From: Onthophagus taurus
Taxonomy: Eukaryota > Arthropoda > Insecta > Coleoptera > Scarabaeidae
Reading direction: 5' to 3'
Length of the DNA stretch: 64,000 nucleotides
Assembly: GCF_036711975.1 (NCBI RefSeq)
Contig: NC_091976.1
Location: 27,528,001-27,592,000, forward strand
This document shows, piece after piece, positions 31,998-43,745 of this stretch. Numbering within the stretch: position 1 is the stretch's first letter; each line of letters starts with the position of its first letter. The notes below the pieces were generated by a model. The model saw only the letters and a program-made list of their open reading frames with translations, did no database searches and was not told the origin of the DNA. The translations under genes and the position numbers were made by a program.

Positions 31998-33925
31998 CAC
32001 GACAAAAGTCTACATACTATGCACTTGAGTTAAAGAAATCAAGTAAAAGTTATATAAAGTAGCTGCGCTGAGAGAAATGGATTGTACTATGCACTAAAAA
32101 TATACTATAAGGTATAAATACGTTTACTACGAATAATGACAACTTTTTCTATTTACTTATCCACTCAATGTAAATGTCTCTTCCTTGAAAAAAATTATGT
32201 TTTTGACAAAGTCTTCATCATCGTTGCAAAATTGTTATTGCAAAATCTACGATTCATTGCTCGTGAATGAGGTTTACTTTTTCCTTCTCTTGGTTTTTCT
32301 TCTTCTTGATTTTTTACCCATCTGAACTGTTCTTTTTGCAACGCCAAGAATTTTAGCTAAATTGTACCAGACGCAATTCGTATTGTAAATGGCACAAATT
32401 TGGCGTTTTACGTTTGCTGCTTCCTTTTTCTTAATATAAGGCATTTTGTAGATAGCTTGTTAACAGTGACAATTTATAATTAATGTTTAGATTAATGTTT
32501 TGTTCATTTTGAGCTTGATTAGTGCCAATTTGAACTTGAAATGGTATAATTATTAGTATTTAGTTAGTGTTTCGCCACTGTTCTAACTAGCTGCAAAATG
32601 TCATCGCGAAAAGAAATTTCTGTTGAAATTGCCAAAATTGTAAATCTAAGTCGAATAACAGTCCTGATCATCGTCAAAAATTACAATGAGACTGATTCAT
32701 TTGCTAGCAAAGTTAGTACAGACCGGCCAAAGAATGTTTCTAGAACCGATATTAGCTCCATATTAAAAGAAGTGTATTTCAGAAAAGAATCGCTGTCTTG
32801 ACTAAATTTTGCTCAATCTTATTTCGAGAAGGGAATCGATTTGTGCTCCAGGGTTTTGTTTACTGATGAGTCGAAATACAATCATTTTGGAAGTGATGGT
32901 CGGTCAAAAATATGGAGGAGACGACACACGGCGGTGGAGTTAAAAAATTTGGTGGCATAGGTAATAGCAGCATCTGGTAAGAAAACTGGCATTTATTGAT
33001 GGAATTATGAATCGGTATAAATATACAAGTGTTTTAGAACAAAATTTGAAACCATCAGTGGAAAGCTTGGCCCTCGAGTATCGCTGGATATTCCAAGCAA
33101 AAGCTTATCAAACCTTGGTTGCTATATTATGCACCCAGGCAGTTGAATACACTTTCCCAAAGTCCGGATTTAAATCCAATCGAGCATGTTTAGGAGCTTT
33201 TGGGACGTAAGATGCAAAATGTATGTAGACTTTTGTCCACACTGTAAATATGGAGAATTGCACACGCAGTTACAAAGAACACATGATTACAGGTTCAGAT
33301 GTTCTATCGCAACTTTCAGTGCTTAAGAAATTCGACGAAGACCAGAAATTTATGGCTAAGACAGAAATTATATAAGTAATGAATCTACACCGCTCTATAT
33401 CGTCTGCACCGCTAAGGCAATACTTTACTAACTTTGTATCAAAACTCCCAGAGCAGCTCAACAACTTCAACCATGCACCTTTTCTGCTAGTCTATCAACT
33501 CAAAATGTGCGTCTAAACCCTAAATTCAATCCAGCATGTTTGGGAGCTTTTGGTGCGAAAACACTGAAATCTGCATTAGTCGAATCTTGGGCTAAAATAA
33601 CAGCAGAAGAGATAACAAACTTAGTTGCTTCAATGACACCTGCGTGCTATTATAGAAGCTTATGGAGGGCCAACAAAATATTGAGTTTTAAAAACTGTCG
33701 TTACATGGACCTAATAATTTATTTTTAGTTAAAAACTACTATGTTGTAAACTTTTGTCCTGTTAATTTTTGTATTATTTGTTGAATTTTTAGTATGTAGC
33801 TGTTGTGATCTTTTTTGTGAATAAGTAAGTATGTCTAATCACACTGTAATACTAATTTTCTATCTTATTACGTTTCTATTAGGTTTACAAAAACCTTAGA
33901 ATCCAATGCTGTATGTAGACTTTTG
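31998..33925 (+). mobile_element. Tc1-like transposon remnant with an internal duplication
   Basis: The inverted ends are GACAAAAGTCTACATA (about 32000) and TATGTAGACTTTTGTCC (about 33909-33925). The + frame from 32598 encodes a Tc1 N-terminal helix-turn-helix (EIAKIVNLSRITVLIIVKNY), then LNFAQSYFEKG...VLFTDESKYNHFGSDGR, then SQSPDLNPIEHV near 33150-33190. The frame is broken many times. Another right end plus a second repeat copy (33222-33522) splits off the C-terminal part, whose translation resumes at 33522 and includes a shifted SMTP motif. Not active. Confidence 0.8.
33222..33522 (+). repeat. DEDQ dispersed repeat, copy 2
   Basis: Begins right after a Tc1-type end (GTAGACTTTTGTCCACACTG), carries the same core as copy 1, and ends in GCGTCTAAACCCTAAA, a decayed hairpin arm, before Tc1 coding sequence resumes. 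Confidence 0.75.
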
Positions 33926-34200
33926 TCCACCACTATAAATGTGGGGTTCAGATGTTCTATCGCAACTTTCAGTGCTTAAGAAATTCGACGAAGACCAGAA
34001 ACTTATGGCTAAGACACAAATTATGTAAGTAATGAATCCACACCGCTCTATATCGTCTGCACCGCTAAGGCAATACTTTACTAACTTTGTATCAAAACTC
34101 CCAGAGCAGCTCATCAACCATGCACCTCTTTTGCTAGTCCATCAACTTAACTAAACCCGAATGTTTCTAGTTCTAGATCTAGTGTTAGTTCTAGTTTTAG
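33911..34200 (+). repeat. DEDQ dispersed repeat, copy 3, fused to hairpin-family half arm
   Basis: Starts at the right Tc1 end, shares the core with copies 1 and 2, and passes into CTAAACCCGAATGTTTCTAG plus the TTCTAGATCTAGTGTTAG spacer (34150-34200). Confidence 0.75.
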
Positions 34201-35854
34201 TTAAAAATCCATGCGTGACGTCACGAACGGGCCATCGTTCACTTGTGCATCTCTTGTATGTAAGTATGATGTAACTAGTTAAAGAAAGAAACCATTTTAT
34301 TCAATTTACAACAATATCTTACAACCTCGCAGTTTTCTTTTGCAATTAAGACCTTTAATTGTTACATTATGCAACTCTTAAAATTTTATGGTTTTGGAAA
34401 TTTTGTAATATCACAAATAATAGTTTTAAGATAATGATTACAAAACAACATATTAAGAAACATGATGATTTGATAATCGAATTATTTTTAGTTCTCTTCG
34501 ATATATGAATTTCGTCAAGAAAGAAACGATAACCTTTAATTACGATAACAAAAAGTTAATGACGAATTTAATGATTGAGATCTTATTGTTTTAAAATTAT
34601 TTTTATAATTAGATTTTTTTAATAACAAACGTAAATTTTTGATTATTTACCAAAACCTTTGTTCATCTTAAAATTATTAAAAAAATATAAATTTTTTTTT
34701 AATATTACCTTTAAAGTGCATTTTTCTTTTCTTTGGAGATGATTTTTTCAATTTCATTGTATACGGTTAATATAATTAATCAAAATAAATTACAATGAAA
34801 TAATAACAAGAAAATCGGTACAAACACACTCACATACGCGCGAAATAAAGAGGATAACGTGCGTCACAAACAATTGGAGATGGCAAAATAAATTCTGCTC
34901 GGCTAAGTGTGCTTAATAAATACCCACTGTAAACCTTTTAATGAATTGAAATTGTTTATAGCCTTATCTTTGATCAAAATAAACAATTTTTTTTTAAACT
35001 ACTTAATAAATTAATCTAAAATTAAAAAAGTTAACTAAAATAATCGTTATTTTGCATTACTTGGTTGCTATGGAAGCATAAAGAAAACCTACATGTACAT
35101 TTCATATTAAAAAAAATTAATACTTTCACAATCAGTTATTTAAATAAACACTATCTCAATTAGAAAGTAATAAAAACCATTCGCATGCAATAAAAATCAC
35201 ATTGCTAAAGCAAAACAAAAAGCGATAAAAATTCTGAGCAACAATTAATTGCGCGGTAGCTTTTTTTGTTAACAAAAGAAAGCGTATACTTTACATTTAA
35301 CATCTACAACATTCCAGTTAATGTTCTGCTTTGATTTATACACACCTTTAAGTAAACGAGCCCTTTTCTTAGTTTATACGAAAGAATCGAGTTGTTTATT
35401 TTCAGTGGTAAATCGGGGAATACATCAATACTTCGGTTATTGTTAAAATTAGCGACACCTGATGTTAACCTCGGTGAGTTTGCAGGTTTGAAATATCGAT
35501 GGAATGTTTTGAAGGTTACCAAGAGGTGGCGGAATTAAAGATAACTGGATTGTGGCAAACTAAAATATTTCAAAAGATGGCGCTAATCAATATTTAATTA
35601 ATTCTGTAATTGATATACAGGAGGATGTATCTAAATTGATGCGAAAAGATTTAAGATTTAAAATCTTTCATATAACTTTTTGGTCTTCTCCAAGTTATAG
35701 CCTTCTAAAGTTAAGGGAAAAACTACAACTTTCTTATCTCTTGACATTTTACAACTAACAAATTGTTAGTTTGATCACAAAAAATAAAATAATGCTGAGA
35801 TCAATTTGACATAACTTCATTTTTTTGACTACTAATAACCAATCGCTGAATTAA
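34201..35854. other. AT-rich spacer, no gene seen
   Basis: No convincing frame on either strand. One CTCF-core-like AGATGGCGC occurs at 35577. Confidence 0.4.
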
Positions 35855-35855
35855 T

Positions 35856-37279
35856 TGCGGCTAAACCCGAATGATTCTAGTTCTAGATGTGATATCTAGC
35901 AACATCATGTTTGGACTCATTTTAATGGTTTTTTTAATAAAGAATACATCATAAAAGAATGTCAACCTCAATTTTGACATATTTGTAATCTTCATTAAAA
36001 ATCCTTTAAAATGAGTACAAACACGACATATTTATCTTCAATATTAATGAAGTTATGGTCAACTTCCGGTTAGAAATGTCAACGTCAATTTTGACATATT
36101 TGTAATTGTCGTGAAAAATCCTTTAAAATTATCCCAAACATGATACGTTTAATTCCAATATTAGTCGAGATATAAGCAACTTCCGGTTTGAAATGTCAGT
36201 GTTATTTTGACAAATTTTTAATTTTTATAAAATGTCTTAAAATTTATTACAAAAACAAAAATACAAAAAAAAATTAAAAATTAAGGTTGGTATTAATATT
36301 TAATAATTAAATTGTTGTCTTCATTGTTGCTAACTTCGGGTTTAACGTTTTTTTTATTCAAATTTTTTTGTTTTTTGAGATATGTACGTCATGTTTGGAC
36401 TCATTTTAAAGGTTTTTAATAAAGAATACATCATGAAAGAACACCATGAAGTTGTCCATTTGTCTATTATATGATAACTAACTTCAGATTTAAAATGTCA
36501 ACCTCAATTTTGACATATTTGAAATCTTCATTAAAAATCCTTTAAAATGAGTACATACACGACATATTTATCTTCAATATTAATGAAGTTATGGTCAACT
36601 TCCGGTTAGAAATGTCAACGTCAATTTTGACATATTTGTATTCGTCGTGAAAAATCCTTCAAAATGAGCCCAAACATGATACGTTTAATTCCAATATTAG
36701 TCGAGATATAAGCAACTTCCGGTTTGAAATGTCAATGTCATTTTGACAAATTTTTAATTTTTATAAAATTTCTTAAAACTTATCACAAATACAAAAATAC
36801 AATTAATAAATAATAAATAATATTAATATTTAATAATTAAATTGCTGTCTTCATTGTTGCTAACTTCGGGTTTAACGTTTTTTTATTGAAACTTTTTTGT
36901 TTTTTGAGATAAATGCGTCAAGTTTGGACTCATTTTAAAGGATTTTTTATGAAGTTGACAAATACATATATCAAAATTGACGTTGACGTTTCAAACCGGA
37001 AGTGATTGTATTTCCATTAATATTAAAGTTAAATATGTCGAGTTTGGACTCATTTTAAAGGATTTTTTATTAAGTTGACAAATATGTCAAAATTAAAAGT
37101 TTCAAGTTCGAACTTTTTGGTATTTTGAGATAAATGCGTCAAGTTTGAACTCACTTTAAAGGTTATTTTATGAAGATTACGAATATAATAATAAAATTAA
37201 AGTTGACATTGACAACTGAAAGTTTTTTTCGCGACTAAACCCGACTGTTTCTAGTTCTAGGTCTAGTGTTAGTTCTAGT
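35856..37279. repeat. Tandemly duplicated block bounded by hairpin-family half arms
   Basis: Half arms with spacer (GCGGCTAAACCCGAAT...TTCTAG at 35856-35888 and GCGACTAAACCCGACT...TTCTAG at 37231-37279) lie at both ends in the same orientation. Between them, a unit marked by ATGTTTGGACTCATTTTAA(A/T)GG starts at 35907 and 36391, with shorter copies from about 36920, 37036 and 37139. Each full unit (484-530 bp) contains inner repeats of ATGTCAACGTCAATTTTGAC. Non-coding. Confidence 0.8.
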
Positions 37280-37284
37280 CGATC

Positions 37285-37848
37285 TATAAATATTTTTTTT
37301 TGATTTAATCCACTCACCTTGTTTATAATTTCATCCATTTACCCATTTTGAATTAAATACAACCTTTAAATCCAATTAATTATGTGTTTTTCATTAAAAC
37401 AACTTAAATACAACGTCAATTTTGACAAGCAACTGCAATGTTTGGATCTTAATCACCATGGTAACCGAGTCATGTTGGATAACCTTAAAATAATAACATT
37501 TTTATTCCGATTTTTTTATCAATTCTAACCTAATTTTTATTAATTTTAAAACAATTCGAATTTACGATTATCTCGCATTCATAACAAATTCGTTAATTGT
37601 AATTACTTTAAATCGATTCTAATTAAGAGAAATAAATTAAAAATATCTTTTTTTGATTTAATCCACTTACCTTGTTTATAATTCCCTAGATAAAGCAATT
37701 TTGAGTTAAATACAGCCTTTTAAACTAATTAAATAAGACTTTTTCCTCAAAAAAAACTTAAATTCAATTTCAATTTTGACAAGCACCTGCAATATTTTGA
37801 TCTTAATCACCATGGTAACCGAGTCAAGTTGGATAACCTAACAATAAT
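37285..37848. repeat. Two ~200-bp direct copies (37285-37485, 37645-37848)
   Basis: Both run from TTTTTTTGATTTAATCCACT through CAATTTTGACAAGCA(A/C)CTGCAAT to CACCATGGTAACCGAGTCA and GTTGGATAACCT, in the same order and orientation. Between them is ~160 bp of single-copy AT-rich DNA. Confidence 0.8.
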
Positions 37849-40075
37849 AAAAGTATAACCGTTAATGTTTCGCTTTATATTTTAATTTTTTTTTATATTT
37901 TTGTGTATTGCTTCTTAAGTGAAATACATTGTATAAATAAAAGCATTTCTATGCTTTTTAGTCAATTCTTCCAATGAAGTCATAGCAAGGCCTTTGCGGA
38001 GGGGTACGTTCATAACAACAGCTGTCATATCTGTCATATGGAGTTGGATAACCTATACTACTTTTCTGTGATAACCTTATACAATTTGTTTACTCAACGG
38101 ACTTTGATTTAGACCAAGCAAAAGAGGTGTTAAGTTGAGGTAGGTGAGCTACTTTGGGAGTCTTGATACCAAGTTTGCTTTAGTATGAAAATACTTGGAT
38201 ATAGACATGTCAGAAAATGATATGTCATTGGCATATGCAGAATTGAAGGGTATGTTTTGAAGTCCAAAAATGAAACCTGATCCTATCCTTTCCTTACATT
38301 CCATCCGTAATTTACACCATCCCATTGGTTTAGATTGAAGGTATGATATATTTTTAAGCCATTCTCTCTAATTCCATACTTTTGCAACTTTTTATCAATG
38401 TCAAAGACGTTACTGAATCACCATTTCAATTAGTTTTGATTTCTGTTTTTGATAGACATGTTGCTGAATTGTTAAAAGATTTTCTTCAATTAGATGATTT
38501 ATTATTTTCTGCAGAAGTACTTATTGTCGGATCTAATGGAGTCTTATTCTCTTTACAACAAGTTGCAGTTTTTAATGATTTTATCTTCTTTCCATTATGT
38601 AAGATCAAAGAATAAGGAAATAAAATAAAATCCAGATTATTTAATCACATATAATAATAATTTATTTTGTATTAATATCTGTTATACAACTTTATTTTTT
38701 AAACTTTCTTTAATAGTATAAGGACGGTGCGCTACAAATTACATTAAATAAAAAAATTAATCAAAAATATCAGTAGAAGAGTAAAGGCACTTGAAGGGCA
38801 TTGTTTTTTTTTTATGGGAAGAATAAATAGAAAGGTATAAATATATACTATTATAGTTAATAAGTCGAATATTTAGGTTCAATGAAAAAAGAATAACTTA
38901 TTTAGGAACTTCTACACGATAAAGCTTCTAATTTACAAATACTAATTATTTTGTTGTTTTGAAATTTTAATACAATTCAAATATTCTACGATTATGTACA
39001 AACTCACCAGATTTTAAAGTTTTATATATTTGGGTCTTAAGTTAAATTAAAAAAATGGTTAAATTAATTTAAAAAAAGGGCCACAGCGTTAATTATCTCA
39101 GAATATGGTCCATAGATTTAATATTTTTCTATCATTTTGGTCGGAAGGAAAAGTTTACAATATTTTTTGTACTAATTCCTTGGGCAAGATTTTTGAAGAG
39201 GTTTTATATTTATATTTTTATCATATTATATATTTTTTCTTTTCTAAACATCTTTTAATATATCGTTTAAAAAGCTTTTTTGTCCTTTAATATGTATACA
39301 ATATATTCGTTTATGTACAAAAAAAAATATTTCTTTTAAACCTACATCGTTTTTATCACAACAGTTAAAGCATTCTACACGTAGATGTATCTTTCTCGTT
39401 TTAATTAAAATCTTTTACTTCTTCGTTAGCCTCTCTAGACTAGATTAGTTATGTGAACATAGATTTTCTTTTAGTTTAATAATATGTATATATAATTTTG
39501 TAAAATTGTATAATTAGAAACCAACTTTATACTTGTTTCTAGTTATTTAATTTTAACTTAATTAAATAAATGGTGAGCACGAGATTTTTTTTCATACTTT
39601 CACGTAGTTAATACTGCATAACAATAAATTAATAATTAATTAAAATTGATTTTTTTGAGTGTTAAAATATAATCTGTTAAATGGAAGAAGCATATTAATT
39701 TAGTCGGTTTAATAAAAATGAAATCGGATGATGAGTTTCGTCAGTAAAAAATAATGGAATCGAGTATATTAATGGTTATTAAAATATCGTTTGATTTTAA
39801 AGTGACGATAACTTTAGGTTAACGCTTAATTAGCATCATGTTAAGCGTTGATTAAGGTTTTAATGCGATTTCGAGGACATATCTTTTTATGAAGGAACAT
39901 TTAGATTTTCTCAAAATTAAATCAACACAATTTGGTTATTTAATGGTTAAGGCAAGAGCATCAGTAATTGACATGTGATTTAAATTAGTGGTGATTTTAA
40001 CACGTTGATATAATTTTAAAGTCATGACGGATAAAAATGCAAGGAAACATCATTTAGATTCAAAGCTGATTTTGA
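37849..40075. other. AT-rich spacer, no gene assigned
   Basis: The only frame of note is at 38382-38615 (+, 77 codons), hydrophobic and fairly coherent (FQLVLISVFDRHVAELLKDF), but I recognise no family and see no exons joining it. The rest is poly-A/T-rich. Confidence 0.35.
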
Positions 40076-42455
40076 TGTATATGTCGCAGGCAAATGGTTG
40101 TTTCAGATACTATCTGCCTAGGCAAATAGCATATGGCTAAAATATTTTCAGGCAAATAGCTCTTTAAACCAACCCAACACCAGGAATGCTTTATTTCGTT
40201 AAGAGAGGCTTCACTTCACAGTCACTGTTTTCTGGGCAAGGGATGTCAAAATGCCAGTGCCAGCCTTCAAAATTTCAGTGCAGTACAAAAAGGTGTACTT
40301 GTTTCAAAAATAAGATGATGTGCAATAGTAGATGCTTGATTGACTGATTTACTGTGGGTTGCAGTTACGACGTCAGGCTGCTCCGCGGCGCTTTATGATC
40401 CACCGTGATCTTCAAAGTATAGATTGCAGGTTACTGATGTCTGATGCGAGCGAAATTGATTGGCAGCAACTTTACCGATTGCCTGACATAGATGCTAAGG
40501 TGGAGTACTTTAATTCCAAGATTCTTGACCTCTATGGCAAGCATGCTCCGCAATCGTGCTAAGTTATTGTTCAAACGTAGCCCTTCTGCTGCCAATCGGG
40601 AATATTATCGTGTGCTGCGCAACCGTTGTAATCATGGATGCAAAAACGTTAAAAGATTGCACTACTGTCAGAGGTTGTGTGGAGCCACTCATAAGACATT
40701 TTGGAAAACAATGCAATCTCTTGGTGTTATAGAGTCACACAGATCAACCCACTTTTGAAGCTGCTGCTCTTGCGGAGTATTTTGCGGATCCTCCTGTGGT
40801 GGTTGGTAACATAACTAGGCAAGTGAAATCCTTGCATCTACCAACGTGCTTTCCTTTTTATTCACCTTGGTTACAGATGCTGAAGTCCGGGATGCTTTAA
40901 CTTACTCCAAGTCCACTAGTGTCGGAGCAGATGCTATTGGATTCAGCTTTCTCTTACCCATTCTGGATATAATTATTACATATTTTCAACTGTTCTTTTA
41001 AATAGTCTATATTTCCGTGAATCTGGCGAATCGCCCATGTTATTCCTATCCCAAAAATTAAATCTCCGTCTCATGTTGGTGACTTTCGACCCATTTTTAT
41101 TCTATCTACGTTGTCAAAATCTGATTTTAATCTGATTAACAAGGTCCTACAGCACTGATTAAGATCACCGATAATATTAGATCTGCTTGATTTTAGTAAG
41201 GCCTTTGATTCTGTGGACCATGTCCTCCTGTTAACTAGACTACCTTTACCTCTTCTTGTGTATCTTGGTTCCAGTTCTACCTTTCCTATCGGTCTTTACG
41301 TGTCCGCGTGGAATCTGTACTCTCTTCTCCTGTTGACATCAAATGTGGCAATGTGCTGGGTCCTTTGCTCTTTTCAATTTTCATAAATAGTATTAGTGAT
41401 GGTATCTCGTGTAACTATCATTTGTATGCAGATGACCTTCAACTTTATATTTCGGCAACTGTTAACAACCTCAAAGATGCTTTGTTGCATCTTAACAACG
41501 ATCTCTCTACCGTACTTGCAGATGATGACTTGCCAGAGTCGTAAATCATTTCGTATGCTTACTATGTTATACAAGATTGTCCATATTCGCACTCCTGCTT
41601 ATTTGTCTGATGCCTTTCACTTTTTAGCATCACATGACTTGCCCACTCGATCAATGTCGGACTCTACGCTCATGTTTCCAGTCCATAGATACTGAAATCT
41701 ACCACAGATCTTTTACAGTGCAGTCGATTGCGTTGTGGATCGATTTGCCTGCCGTTGTTCGCAATGCAGCTAGTTTAATAAGTTTTAAAAATGCCTTTTC
41801 TGTTATCTCTTCAACTATCTTCTTCTTCACCTATATGTGTTTGTTTTCTTCTCTAGTCTGCTTTTCATCTATCTTTTGCTGCCCTTTTTTGTGTCTATTT
41901 CCTTCCTTGTAGTAACTGACAGTTCACATTCGCTCAGTTTTATTAGCACATCATTTAGTACTACTTTTTCGGTAGCCATAATTATTTATTTAAAATTACA
42001 TATACACTGTTACCAGTTGGGTCTCTTGGAAGATATCGCTTATTGCGATAAATTGATCCGTTTGTCTTGATGTCTATATTTGTTATGAATGTATATGTAA
42101 ATATTTGTTGTCGAGGCAATAAACATTATTATTATTAAAAGTAAATGAAACTGTTATGCATTTTTTGAAAATAAATGAGACACTCATTAGTGACTTTAAT
42201 TTAAGAAAAGTAGGTTGATAACGACAGGAACTACTTTATTGTATTATGAACAGGTAACTCTATATTGCATTGTTGTATCGAAAAAATGGTATTTTCCTAA
42301 AACAGGCTTAGACAGATACTATTTGTCTTGTCCAATAGTATTTGTCTAAACATTTAATGATAAAACTGCAACGAACTACTATTTGCCTAGGTAGACAGTA
42401 TCTGACTAGGAAAAAGCTATCTACCTGAAATAACCATTTGCTTGCGACGTATATA
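40076..42455. mobile_element. Inverted-repeat element containing a nested LINE
   Basis: Left arm 40076-40130 (ATATGTCGCAGGCAAATGG...CTGCCTAGGCAAATAG) is mirrored at 42379-42455 (CTATTTGCCTAGGTAGACAG...CCATTTGCTTGCGACGTAT). The arms are diverged but clearly inverted. A CR1-like LINE fills the middle. No transposase was found, so the outer element is non-autonomous or its interior has been replaced. Confidence 0.7.
40340..42138 (+). mobile_element. CR1/jockey-like LINE, decayed, with (ATT)n tail
   Basis: Pieces in order on the + strand: an endonuclease-RT linker (40359-40758, ANREYYRVLRNRCNHGCKNV), IPKIKSPSHVGDFRPIF at about 41045, LLDFSKAFDSVDHVLLL at about 41190, GNVLGPLLFSIFINSISDG then YHLYADDLQLYIS at 41350-41455, and a C-terminal region (MLYKIVHIRTPAYLSDAF, YHRSFTVQSIALWIDLPA) at 41560-41790. 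Many stops and shifts. It ends in AATAAACATTATTATTATTA at 42119-42138, a LINE-type tail. Confidence 0.85.
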
Positions 42456-43745
42456 AATGCAAAATCGTTTTCTTTTGAACTTCCCAGCGCCTCGCCCGCA
42501 AGCGACTTCGGCGATTTGAGGCGAAATTGCTTCTTATATATCTTTATAAAGATACATAGTCTCTTATATAAAAACGTATATCATCAATTGGTTGGTCATG
42601 GGCGAGGCGCTAGAATCTTCCCAAACTGACGATTTCGTGGTGATACATCAAATTTAGCGCAAGGAGTCATAGAAGCTTTTTGGAGTAATCGCATGAAAAA
42701 AGGTGAACCTAATTGTGATAAGCTTTTCAAAGTTAGCCCTATGCTTGATAATTTATTATGCAACCTCAAGCATTGTTGCAGCACATCATAAAAAAAAACT
42801 TGTATGAAAATATAATAAAATATAAAAGAAAAATCAACAATATATAGCTGCTAAGCTCATCAAAAGATGATCAAAAGACGGGATAGTCCAGATAGTCGAT
42901 TTTTATAACTACTTCCTTGGATTCAAACAACTCAAATTAAAATTAATACAGAGATTAAGCGTAGAAGTAAGAGGTGAACTCAATGGACGGGTCGCAGAAT
43001 TGGAGATGTTTTAGATATGATCGATTTTCTGGATGAGTTTGGAAGCGAAATTAATGACGTTGTTCAATTTGGCCCGAATTGAATGAAAATACTAGAAAGA
43101 TTCGGAAGAGAGCAAAAACATTAAGTATAATAAAATAAGAAAACAATTCAAGCAAGGATTAGGAAAAACAAAAAATGTTTTGAGGAGTCAGAGGAAGGAC
43201 CAATTAATTAACACTAACAAATTTCACATGTCAACTATGAATAATCCAGAAATCTATAAAAGTTATAACCTCAGCATTCTACGTAGTTAGTTCAAGGTCA
43301 ATTGGTGTCTTTATCTTAGAAACTGGTTAATCTTATAAATATTTTTTAAAATCTTACAAATTACATTCAACTTGATGTAAATGTATAAAATGGAATGTAT
43401 AGAAGTTGTATAATATTTGTATATGTTTCTTTTAAATAGGTAGTCTAATTCTTGTGCTGAATTATTTCGCTTGATAAAAAACATTATTTATTCACAAAAC
43501 ATTCAAACTTTATAAAAGAAATTATTTTTTAAATTAAAGTATCTATAAATAATAAGAAATAAATAGAAAAGAATGTAAAAACAACCTGAGTTAAAAAATT
43601 GAGATCTTTTAATCTAAACGAAGACATCTCTAAAATCTAACACGCTTATTTTAAAATATCTTTTGTGGTTTTTTCGACTTTTTAATGAATGAATATTTCG
43701 TGAATGAATAACGTCTTCTTCATCCAATTTCTTTTTATTTCAACC
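42456..43745. other. Spacer with a short inverted pair; 3' UTR of adenylyl cyclase at its right end
   Basis: AGCGCCTCGCCC at 42486-42497 is mirrored by GGGCGAGGCGCT at 42600-42611. The TTTATT at 43487-43492 gives AATAAA on the - strand, placed for the cyclase transcript that stops at 43746. No gene seen between. Confidence 0.45.

Noticed and set aside
32338..32460. Possible DNA-binding frame on the - strand just upstream of the Tc1 frame
   Set aside because: Too short and interrupted; may be internal to the Tc1 remnant.
38382..38615. 77-codon hydrophobic frame on the + strand
   Set aside because: Coherent-looking but isolated; no exon partners or family found, so not called a gene.
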